From Chloroflexota bacterium (GTDB lineage Bacteria; Chloroflexota; Dehalococcoidia; DSTF01; JACRBR01): a stretch of 12,410 nucleotides of DNA. A program made the position numbers and the translations under genes. A model generated the notes under the pieces. The model searched no databases. It was not told where the DNA came from and saw only the letters and a list, made by a program, of their open reading frames with translations. Shown in pieces: positions 7,063 through 12,410 of this stretch (positions are counted from its first letter, which is position 1; every line of letters begins with the position of its first letter). The stretch spans positions 1-12,410 of the forward strand of contig JAKAMA010000032.1 of the NCBI GenBank assembly GCA_021813085.1. The letters are read 5' to 3'.

Positions 7063-7122
7063 GAGATTCCCTTCTCTTCGCGGAGGAGAGGGACGAGCGC
7101 ATCGCTCGCCCCTCTGCTCCGC
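7063..7122 (-). promoter_or_regulatory. Long hairpin and alternative SD pairing upstream of GT2-GtrA
   Basis: A 43-base hairpin spans 7080-7122: arms of 20 bases made of three perfect 6-bp blocks (GCGGAG/CTCCGC, AGAGGG/CCCTCT, CGAGCG/CGCTCG) with two mismatches and a 3-base loop. On the - strand its 3' arm contains TCCCTCTCC, which can instead pair with the GAGAAGGGA that serves the ATG at 7062 (5 bp, a bulge, then 3 bp). Two exclusive folds are therefore possible, one freeing and one hiding the ribosome-binding site. No T run follows, so it is a poor intrinsic terminator. It may be a leader switch, or a processing or stability element. The structure is seen; the function is inferred. Confidence 0.4.
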
Positions 7123-7162
7123 CAGATGTACTCGCCGTCTGAGAAGGCCGGTGGCCGTTCCT

Positions 7163-7531
7163 CTAGCGCTGGCGCGCGTGTCGCCGCGTGGCGACACCGG
7201 CCGCCGCGAGGGCCAGGCCGCTGCCGGCCAGCATGAAGAAGACCGCGCTGTTGCCGCGCGACTGGCTCGGGCCGGTGCCCGAGTTCGGCAGCGCGCCCGG
7301 GGCGCCGCTCGCGCCCAACTGGCCACCGCTCGGGTTCACAGGCGCGCTCGGCGGCTGGATCGGCGATGCTGGCGGCGCGACCGGCGGGACGACGGGGTTG
7401 ACGACGGGCGGCGTCGGCATCGGATTCACCGGCACGCTCTGGGCGCCCGCGGACATCGCACCGAACCCGAGCGCAACGGTCGCGAGCCCGGCGGCGACGG
7501 CCACGAGGGCGATTCTGAAGGCTGTCTGCAT
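7163..7531 (-). CDS. Small secreted Pro-rich protein with LPNSG sortase-type C-terminus
   Basis: The 122-residue protein has a clear signal peptide (residues 1-30, hydrophobic core followed by SAGA|Q). A Pro/Val/Asn-rich linker (about 33-68) follows, then a Gly/Ser-rich stretch. The C-terminus is that of a cell-wall sorting signal: LPNSG (81-85), a hydrophobic segment (about 96-114) and a basic tail RRHARQR. LPNSG differs from canonical LPXTG only by Ser for Thr. Once processed, the mature protein would be only about 55 residues and mostly linker, with no globular domain. It could be a surface spacer, or the hydrophobic end may simply be a membrane anchor. ATG at 7531 follows AAGGAG (7539-7544) by 7 bases. 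It lies between a secreted subtilase and the glycosylation operon on the same strand. No sortase gene is visible in the window. Confidence 0.8.
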   Translation of the reverse strand: MQTAFRIALVAVAAGLATVALGFGAMSAGAQSVPVNPMPTPPVVNPVVPPVAPPASPIQPPSAPVNPSGGQLGASGAPGALPNSGTGPSQSRGNSAVFFMLAGSGLALAAAGVATRRHARQR

Positions 7532-7598
7532 CAGTCGACTCCTTGGTAGTTCAGTTCTGCTGCCTGCCCCGGGGACACTCTGGCCCGGTCCCCTCTGA

Positions 7599-7646
7599 CG
7601 ATGATCGGCACGACGGCGGCGATGCTTACCCCGTCGAGTAAGAATC
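7599..7646 (-). promoter_or_regulatory. Possible structured leader of the LPNSG gene
   Basis: The 252 bases between this gene and the subtilase contain a 5-bp inverted repeat CTTAC/GTAAG near 7625-7642. A second element, GGGGAC/GTCCCC, lies closer to the gene, near 7570-7597. A loose CTGAAA with an 18-base gap to TAAGCA could be a promoter, but the -10 match is poor. I recognise no known riboswitch. The rest of the gap holds only scattered short GC palindromes. Confidence 0.2.
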
Positions 7647-7783
7647 TTTCAGACGGGCGCGGGATCCGGGGGGTCGCACGCACCGGCACCCGCACTATGC
7701 CCCGATACGGTCGGCGCCAGGCATCGGCGGAACCCCTCGTCCCACGGCGCCCGCTTCCCCATTCGACGATCCGGCGCGCGGGA

Positions 7784-9355
7784 TCACGAGACGGTGACGG
7801 TCGCCGTCTGCGTCGCCGCACCCTGCCACGAGAACCACGTCACGCCCTCCCGCACGAGGTCGTACACCAGGCAGTACGTCCCCGCCGTCGGCGGCACGAC
7901 GATGCTCACCGTGAGCCCGCTCACGCTGCCGCCCGCCGCCACCGGCCCAGGCAGCGCCGTGCGCTGTCCGTCCCACGCCGCCGTCGTCGTCCCCGGGCAG
8001 GCGCCGTTCTGCCAGTGATACGCGAAGTTCACCGGGTTCGCGCCGCTGTTCGCCCACGCCAGCGTGCCGCTGTCCGTGAACGACACCGTCGGCGTCAGCG
8101 TCGCCCCGGCAGCCGCCGTCGAAGGCAGCGTGTTCGCCCCCCAGGTCACGCCGTACGCGGGCGCGAGCGCCAGCGCGGCGTTCACGCGGCCCCAGCCCGT
8201 GTTGTTGTCGAATCCGGGGGCGTCGACGTCGGTCGCCGTCGACTCGAGCGTGCTCACGATCGTGGCGTTGTTCGTGATGCCGGCCGAGGCCATCAGCGCG
8301 GCCACGCCGGCCACCTGTGGCGCGGCGAACGAGGTGCCCGAGCCGGTCCCGTAGCCGCCGGTGTACGCGGCGCACGCACACATGACGCTCGCGATGTTCT
8401 CGCCGGGCGCCGAGAGCGCGAGCTGCGGGCCAACGTTCGAGAAGGTGGAGCGCGTGCCTGCCTGCGAGAGCGAAGCGATCGCCATGACGTTCGGGAAGGC
8501 GGCCGGATAGAGGACGGGGCCGCCGTTGTCGTTGCCGGCGGCGGCGACGAGGACGACGCCGGCGTTCCAGGCGTTGTTCACGGCCGTCTGCAAGCCCGTG
8601 TCGGCGGTCGGGCCGCCGAAGCTCATGTTGATCACCTTGGCGCCGTGCGCGACGGCCCAGTCGATGCCCTCGGCGGCGTGGAACATATCGCCGCTGCCCG
8701 TGGCGTCGAGCACCTTGACGGGCATGATGGCGCAGGTCCAGCAGACCCCCGCGATGCCGGTGCCGTTGTTCGCCGCGGCGCCGATGATGCCGGCGACGAA
8801 GGTGCCGTGGAAGTTGTCGTCGGCCGTGTTCGTGTTGTTGGCGATGAAGTTGTAGCCGGCGACCGTCCGGACGGCGAGGTCCGGCTGGGTGGCATCGACG
8901 CCGGTGTCGAGCACGGCGACGATCACGCTCGCGCTGCCGGTCGTGCGGTCCCAGGCGGCCGGCATGCCGATCTGCGGCAGGTTCCACTGGTTCGACGCGT
9001 AGAGCGGGTCGGTGGGCGTGATCGTGGCGTGCACCGTGGTGTTCGGCTCCGCGAACTGGACATCGGGTTCGGCGCGCAGGCGCGCGACGGCGGCAGCGAC
9101 CGACTCGCCGGCCGCCGGATGCAGGAGCACGAGCCCCGAGCCGTGGGTGACGTCCTGCACCGCGGTCCGGGCGCGGCCGATTGCGGCGGCCACGCCGGTC
9201 AGCGACGTGCCGGGCCGGAAGCGCACGATGACGTCGCCCGTCTGCCGGGACGCATGCGCCCCGGACTGCGCGGACGCCGACGGCAGGCGCCCACCAGCGG
9301 CGATGAACAGCGCCACGGCACAGACCGCGGCGGCGTAACTGAGCCTGAACAGCAT
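7784..9355 (-). CDS. Secreted S8 subtilisin-like serine protease with Ig-like C-terminal domain
   Basis: The 523-residue protein has a signal peptide (about 1-29, ending SASA|Q) and an I9-type propeptide (about 41-105, DVIVRFRPGTS ... DVQFAEPN). Its subtilase domain (about 115-400) has a complete triad: D150 in VLDTGVD, H183 in NFHGTFVAGI and S342 in GTSFAAPQVAG. The oxyanion Asn is N275 in AAGN. It should therefore be an active, self-maturing secreted endopeptidase. Residues about 405-523 form a Trp-rich Ig-like domain (NPVNFAYHW, RTALPGPVAAGGSV, PTAGTYCLVYDLVREGVTWFS) like those on many Chloroflexota extracellular proteins; C453 and C495 may form a disulfide. Further pairs occur at C205/C208 and C326/C328. 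ATG at 9355 follows GGAGG (9360-9364) by 4 bases. Targets are unknown; the neighbouring secreted protein is one candidate. Confidence 0.95.
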   Translation of the reverse strand: MLFRLSYAAAVCAVALFIAAGGRLPSASAQSGAHASRQTGDVIVRFRPGTSLTGVAAAIGRARTAVQDVTHGSGLVLLHPAAGESVAAAVARLRAEPDVQFAEPNTTVHATITPTDPLYASNQWNLPQIGMPAAWDRTTGSASVIVAVLDTGVDATQPDLAVRTVAGYNFIANNTNTADDNFHGTFVAGIIGAAANNGTGIAGVCWTCAIMPVKVLDATGSGDMFHAAEGIDWAVAHGAKVINMSFGGPTADTGLQTAVNNAWNAGVVLVAAAGNDNGGPVLYPAAFPNVMAIASLSQAGTRSTFSNVGPQLALSAPGENIASVMCACAAYTGGYGTGSGTSFAAPQVAGVAALMASAGITNNATIVSTLESTATDVDAPGFDNNTGWGRVNAALALAPAYGVTWGANTLPSTAAAGATLTPTVSFTDSGTLAWANSGANPVNFAYHWQNGACPGTTTAAWDGQRTALPGPVAAGGSVSGLTVSIVVPPTAGTYCLVYDLVREGVTWFSWQGAATQTATVTVS

Positions 9356-9488
9356 GACCCCTCCCCCAACTCGCGAAGGGCGTCAGATCACGTCTGCACC
9401 CCTCATGTAAGTGTCGGCGTCGGGGGACGGGCCTTGAGCGATCGGGGCGGTGCCGGCCGGATATCGGCGATTCTTCCTGCGGGGACCG

Positions 9489-9513
9489 GCGCGCCGCCGA
9501 TCAGGCGGCGCGC
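9489..9513 (-). terminator. 10-bp hairpin with the GT4 stop codon in its loop
   Basis: GCGCGCCGCC (9489-9498) and GGCGGCGCGC (9504-9513) form a perfect 10-bp stem. The 5-base loop GATCA holds the TGA of the GT4-like gene (9503-9501). No T run follows on the - strand, so it may protect the mRNA 3' end or slow the ribosome or polymerase and not act as a standard intrinsic terminator. Confidence 0.4.
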
Positions 9514-10589
9514 AGCCCGGCCGGGACGCGGGGGTGCCCGCTGAGGGCCGCGAAGCGCTCCTCGTAGAGGCGGACGGCGGCCTCGGCCGGCCAGCGCTGG
9601 AGCGTGTATTCGGCGAATTCGGCGCCAATGTAGTGCCGCTGGCGGGCCGGCAGCGCCAGGTACTGGTCGAGGCTGGCGCGGAACCCGAATCCGTCGCCCT
9701 GGCGCACCGTGAAGGCGTTGCCCTCGTGCGCCAGCACCGGCGCGCCGTCGTCGGCGGCGATGACGGTCGTGCCAGAAGCCGCAAACGCGAGCCGGAGCAG
9801 GCCGTCGGCCTCCGGCGCATCGGCGGCCAGCTTCCACGGGACGAGGAAGGCGTCCGCGCAGCGAGCGACGGCGGCGAGCAGGTCGTCGCCGAACGGAGCG
9901 AAGTGGATCAGTGGTGGCGCCGGCCAGCCCGCCAGCGAACGCAGGCGGCGCGCCAGCCGCCGGTCCGGCACGCCGAAGACGAGCAGCGCGACGCCGGCGC
10001 CGAGCATCGGCAGCACGGACTGGCGGAAGCTGCACCATGCGGCATCATCTTCAGTCCACGGCAGCGCGATCAGCGGGCGGTCCGCTTCGACGGCGGCGCA
10101 GGTGCGCGCCACCGCCGCCATGGCGTGCGCGGACGGCGCAGCGGGCGCGCGGGCGACGAGGGGGAGCGGCGTCACCGGCACGCACCTGGTCCGCAGCCTG
10201 AGCGCTGCCTCTCCGGCGCCACCGAAGACGAAGGCCGCGTCCAGCGCGTCGAGCGCCGCAAACATCCGCTCGGCGGCGGGGCCGGTGAGCGACAGGTCCC
10301 GCGGGCTGACATCGACGGACACGGGCACGCGGGCATGACGCCGGAGCCAGCGGCCAAGCGGCGCCAGGCGGGCATCCGTGAGGTGCACCGCAACGCGCTG
10401 GCCCCGCCTCGCCCGTGTGCGCAGCCGGCGCGCGACGAGCGGCGGCAGGGCGAAGCCGGCGTGTCCGGGCAGCCATCCGGGCATCCGCCGCCCCTTTGGC
10501 CGCGCGGCCGCGGCGACGGGGCCGCGGGGGGCGCCGAGCGTGCATACGTGCGCGTACGCGTCTTCCTCGTGCATCTCACGGCGGAGCAT
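9501..10589 (-). CDS. GT4-like (GT-B fold) glycosyltransferase, degenerate
   Basis: The 362-residue protein is weakly like GT4 sugar transferases. The C-terminal half has their usual order: a strand reading LIHFAPF, then RCADAFLVPWKL, then PEADGLLRLAFAASGTTVIAADDGAPVLAHEGNAFTV, then a helical end with RWPAEAAVRLYEERFAAL. In the E-x7-E motif, E260 is kept but the second Glu is Ala268, so donor binding or catalysis may be altered. The N-terminus lacks the usual first strand with a GG loop; VAVHLTDARLAPL (67-77) is the first recognisable element. The start is unsure. ATG at 10589 has no good ribosome-binding site, while ATG at 10484 (residue 36) follows AAAGGGG by 6 bases and may be the true start. 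It is divergent from the AAA+-like gene. Confidence 0.65.
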   Translation of the reverse strand: MLRREMHEEDAYAHVCTLGAPRGPVAAAARPKGRRMPGWLPGHAGFALPPLVARRLRTRARRGQRVAVHLTDARLAPLGRWLRRHARVPVSVDVSPRDLSLTGPAAERMFAALDALDAAFVFGGAGEAALRLRTRCVPVTPLPLVARAPAAPSAHAMAAVARTCAAVEADRPLIALPWTEDDAAWCSFRQSVLPMLGAGVALLVFGVPDRRLARRLRSLAGWPAPPLIHFAPFGDDLLAAVARCADAFLVPWKLAADAPEADGLLRLAFAASGTTVIAADDGAPVLAHEGNAFTVRQGDGFGFRASLDQYLALPARQRHYIGAEFAEYTLQRWPAEAAVRLYEERFAALSGHPRVPAGLRAA

Positions 10590-10731
10590 GGGAGGAGCAT
10601 GGCGCCCGCACGCGGGAGGGGACTATCAGGCGTTTCCCGACACCTGGGCGGGCAGATGCCCGCGAATCGCTGATCCGCCGTCGCCGCCGCCCTCTCGCGC
10701 GTCGATACTTCGACCGAAGGCAGGAGGAGGC
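10590..10731. promoter_or_regulatory. Divergent intergenic region with two hairpins
   Basis: This 142-base gap separates the divergent GT4-like and AAA+-like genes and should hold promoters for both. It contains a perfect 6-bp hairpin GCGGGC/GCCCGC with an AGAT loop (10648-10663). A second, 5-bp hairpin GTCGA/TCGAC with a TACT loop (10701-10714) lies 7 bases before the AGGAGGAGG ribosome-binding tract at 10722-10730. GATACT at 10704-10709 could be a -10 element, but no -35 matches at the right distance. No operator for a known regulator is recognised. Confidence 0.3.
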
Positions 10732-12039
10732 ATGACGCTCCAGGCGCCATCGGCGCATGACAGGAACCTGCCCGGGCTGGCAAGCCTGAACCTGCCGCCG
10801 ATGTTCATCAGCGAGCACTGTCTGCGCACGCTGTTCTATCACGGTCCGCTGTCGCCGGTCGAGCTGGCGGCGCACTGGCGCGTGCCCCAGGACGTCGCGG
10901 TCGAGGTCATCGAGTCGATGAAGGGCGCCGGCCTGGTGGAGCCCGATGCCGGCCAGACGACGTTCGAGCGCCACGCGCGTGTGCGCATGACGACGGCCGG
11001 ACAGGCGCAGGTGGCCCAGGCGCGGCAGCGGACATGGTACGCCGGGCCCATGCCCGTCTCGGCCGGGGCATTCGCCGATGGCGTCGCGGCGATGGCGCCG
11101 GCACCGCCCGACGCCGCAACGCTGCGGGCGGCCCTGGGGGAGCTCTCCATCGACGAGAGTCAGGCGGACGAACTGGGACAGGCGGCTTCAGGGAGCGATG
11201 TCGTGCTGGTGACAGGGGCGGCGCCGGACGAACAGGCCGCGGTTGCGCAGGCGGTCGGGAGTGCCCTCCCCGGCGAGACCTCGCTTCCCTTCGCGATCTT
11301 CGCAGCCGGCGCGGTGCTGCGCTTGTTCGACCCGCAGCGGCACCATCTGGCGCCGAGCGACGCGGCGCACGACGACGCACTCGACGTGATGCGGCAGCAC
11401 AGGGACGCTGCGTCGCCGTGGATCGCGGTACGGCGCCCCGTCGTGACCCTCGCGGGTGGCGTCCGGGCTTCCGACGTCACGCCCGCCTACGACGAGGATG
11501 CGCGATTCTACCTGGCGCCGCCGCCGTTGAGCGCGTTCGGGGGCCTGCTCGCCGTCTTCGACGCCGACGCCGATCCGGTGCAGCTCGCCGAACTGGCACG
11601 GCTGTGGCTGCTGCCGGGCAAGCAGGGCATCGGCGTCGTCCTGGTGCGCAGCGGGGAGCGCATCGAGGTGCCGTGGCGGGCGACTACCCTGGTCTTCGCG
11701 ACGGACGTCGAGGCGCTTGGCGCCGCAGGCGCGGCGGCGCCGTACCGGGTCGATATCGCGGCGCTGGGGCCAGCGGCGCTGCGCGGCGTGCTGAGTACGC
11801 GCCTCCGCGCGCTGGCGCCCGGCGAGGGCTTCATCGAACGCCTGGCGGAGGCCCTGGCCGACGCGGGGGTAGAGACGCGCGTGGCGGCAGCGCGGGCCGC
11901 GCGCTACCTGCTCGACCTCGCGGCCTACGAGGGCGCTCCCCACGGCCTCGACACGGCGGTCGGACGGGCCGTCGCCTATGCGGAAGGCGCACCACAGCGG
12001 CCGGCCGCCGGCGCCAGGCGGCCACGGCGCGCGGCGTAG
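10732..12039 (+). CDS. Winged-helix AAA+-like protein with lost ATPase motifs
   Basis: The 435-residue protein matches from end to end, by recall, a Chloroflexota-rich family described as ATPases with chaperone activity linked to Flp pilus assembly. Residues 20-110 are a winged helix (LPPMFISEHCLRTLFYHGPLSPVELA ... VRMTTAGQAQVAQ ... WYAGPMPVS). Residues 135-365 follow the AAA+ layout (AVLRLFDPQRH, WIAVRRPVVTLAGG, DARFYLAPPPLSAFGGLLAVFD, EVPWRATTLVFATD). The ATP site is gone: the P-loop position reads TGAAPDEQ (161-168) with no GK[TS], Walker B keeps one Asp and has Ala for the second (VFDAD, 275-279), sensor 1 is Asp325 instead of Asn, and the usual RR finger is absent. It is probably a non-ATPase adaptor or regulator. 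ATG at 10732 follows AGGAGGAGG (10722-10730); the earlier frame (to 10378) overlaps the divergent gene. Its end lies 10 bases from the convergent next gene. Confidence 0.75.
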   Translation: MTLQAPSAHDRNLPGLASLNLPPMFISEHCLRTLFYHGPLSPVELAAHWRVPQDVAVEVIESMKGAGLVEPDAGQTTFERHARVRMTTAGQAQVAQARQRTWYAGPMPVSAGAFADGVAAMAPAPPDAATLRAALGELSIDESQADELGQAASGSDVVLVTGAAPDEQAAVAQAVGSALPGETSLPFAIFAAGAVLRLFDPQRHHLAPSDAAHDDALDVMRQHRDAASPWIAVRRPVVTLAGGVRASDVTPAYDEDARFYLAPPPLSAFGGLLAVFDADADPVQLAELARLWLLPGKQGIGVVLVRSGERIEVPWRATTLVFATDVEALGAAGAAAPYRVDIAALGPAALRGVLSTRLRALAPGEGFIERLAEALADAGVETRVAAARAARYLLDLAAYEGAPHGLDTAVGRAVAYAEGAPQRPAAGARRPRRAA

Positions 12040-12049
12040 CAGGCGGGGC

Positions 12050-12410
12050 CTATTCGCTGCCAGCGGCAGGATGCATGGTGCGGAAGTAGTCCTGCACGAT
12101 GGCGGCGGCAGCGGCGCGGGCGTAGCCGACGGTGAGCTGGCGCTCCAGGTCCTGGGCGTCGACCCAGACCTTCCGCTGGCCCATCGGGCGGTGGTAGACG
12201 CCCTCGATCTCCCGTACGGCAAGGCCGTCAGGGTCCAGCTCGTAGCGGATCGAGCGGCCGGACGGGCGGATGCAGAACATCGCGCGGGGCTGGACGCCGC
12301 CGAGCTGACACTCGATGAGGCAGGCGACCCCCTGTTCGTGGGCGAAGTCAACCACATCACGGAACGCCGGCTCAACGACCGTCTGGATCATGCGGCGAAA
12401 CGTCTGCGCG
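12050..12410 (-). CDS. Uncharacterised protein, partial at the window edge
   Basis: I do not recognise this protein. The first Met is at 12391 (113 residues to the stop at 12050), but it has no ribosome-binding site and the frame stays open to the window end, reading AQTFRR into MIQTVVEPAFRDVVDFAHEQG as one continuous helix. The gene therefore probably begins beyond the window. The visible part is helix, then strands (ACLIEC, AMFCIRP, SIRYELD, LAVREIEGVY), then a helix (LERQLTVGYARAAAAAIVQDYFR), which suggests a small alpha/beta cytoplasmic domain without a signal peptide. It converges on the AAA+-like gene with a 10-base gap. Confidence 0.6.
   Translation of the reverse strand, partial: AQTFRRMIQTVVEPAFRDVVDFAHEQGVACLIECQLGGVQPRAMFCIRPSGRSIRYELDPDGLAVREIEGVYHRPMGQRKVWVDAQDLERQLTVGYARAAAAAIVQDYFRTMHPAAGSE

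Noticed and set aside
5257..7236. A 659-codon + strand open frame opposite the GT-C and GT2-GtrA genes
   Set aside because: Its product is low-complexity Arg/Ala/Gly/Asp sequence, the usual shadow of GC-rich coding DNA, and the - strand genes have clear family motifs.
7063..7326. An 88-codon N-terminal extension of the GT2-GtrA protein
   Set aside because: It crosses the 43-base hairpin and overlaps the LPNSG gene in another frame, and the residues are Arg/Ala/Ser-rich noise before a normal GT2 N-terminus.
7531..7821. A 96-codon - strand frame whose TGA overlaps the ATG of the LPNSG gene
   Set aside because: Part of it looks protein-like (SIAAVVPIIVRGDRA), but the start lies inside the subtilase gene, the first third is Arg-rich, and no internal start has a ribosome-binding site.
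7601..9544. A 647-codon + strand open frame opposite the subtilase
   Set aside because: It is an Arg/Gly/Asp-rich shadow with no domain. The subtilase frame has a full catalytic triad and signal peptide.
10378..10731. A 118-codon N-terminal extension of the AAA+-like protein
   Set aside because: It overlaps the divergent GT4-like gene and ends in Arg-rich noise, while ATG 10732 has a strong AGGAGGAGG tract and gives the expected family N-terminus.
1..12410. tRNA, rRNA, CRISPR, insertion-sequence or integrase features
   Set aside because: I looked for spaced direct repeats, terminal inverted repeats, T-loop-like GGTTCGAATCC sequences and recombinase motifs and saw none.

Overview
The window is about 12.4 kb of very GC-rich, gene-dense bacterial DNA. 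The gene content suggests a Chloroflexota bacterium (Dehalococcoidia-like), though this is inferred from family resemblance and not from a marker gene. The hints are a cold-shock protein with a KRL-type N-terminus, a subtilase with a Trp-rich Ig-like C-terminal domain, a DPM1-type GT2 fused to GtrA, and a winged-helix/AAA+ protein of the kind common in that phylum. I see no tRNA, rRNA, CRISPR array, transposase or integrase. No stretch over 300 bases lacks a gene.

Layout. At 1-1041 on the + strand are the end of a NUDIX/winged-helix protein (NrtR-like, cut by the window edge) and a small cold-shock-domain protein with a roughly 170-nt structured leader. From 10589 down to 1146 every gene is on the - strand. 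In transcription order these are a degenerate GT4-like glycosyltransferase, a secreted S8 subtilase, a small secreted Pro-rich protein with an LPNSG-type C-terminal sorting signal, a GT2-GtrA fusion, a GT-C membrane glycosyltransferase, a membrane-anchored beta-rich surface protein, a small matrixin-like lipoprotein, and an MFS exporter. At 10732-12039 (+) is a winged-helix AAA+-like protein whose ATP-binding residues are lost. An uncharacterised gene on the - strand runs in from the right edge.

How the genes work together. The central unit is the glycosylation operon 7062 to 3333. GT2-GtrA would make and help move a polyprenyl-phosphate sugar. The GT-C enzyme would use such a lipid-linked sugar outside the membrane. 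The third protein is anchored outside and could be an acceptor, a partner or a sugar-binding protein. The three are tightly coupled: the GT2 stop lies inside the GT-C ribosome-binding site, and the last gene's Shine-Dalgarno sits in a perfect hairpin within the end of the GT-C gene. An 8-bp hairpin with a short T tail follows the operon. Around it lie envelope or secreted proteins, so this strand reads as an envelope region. The most unusual items are the AAA+-like protein without ATPase residues, divergent from a GT4-like protein that has lost a conserved Glu; a matrixin with no Met-turn; and the hairpins over two ribosome-binding sites.
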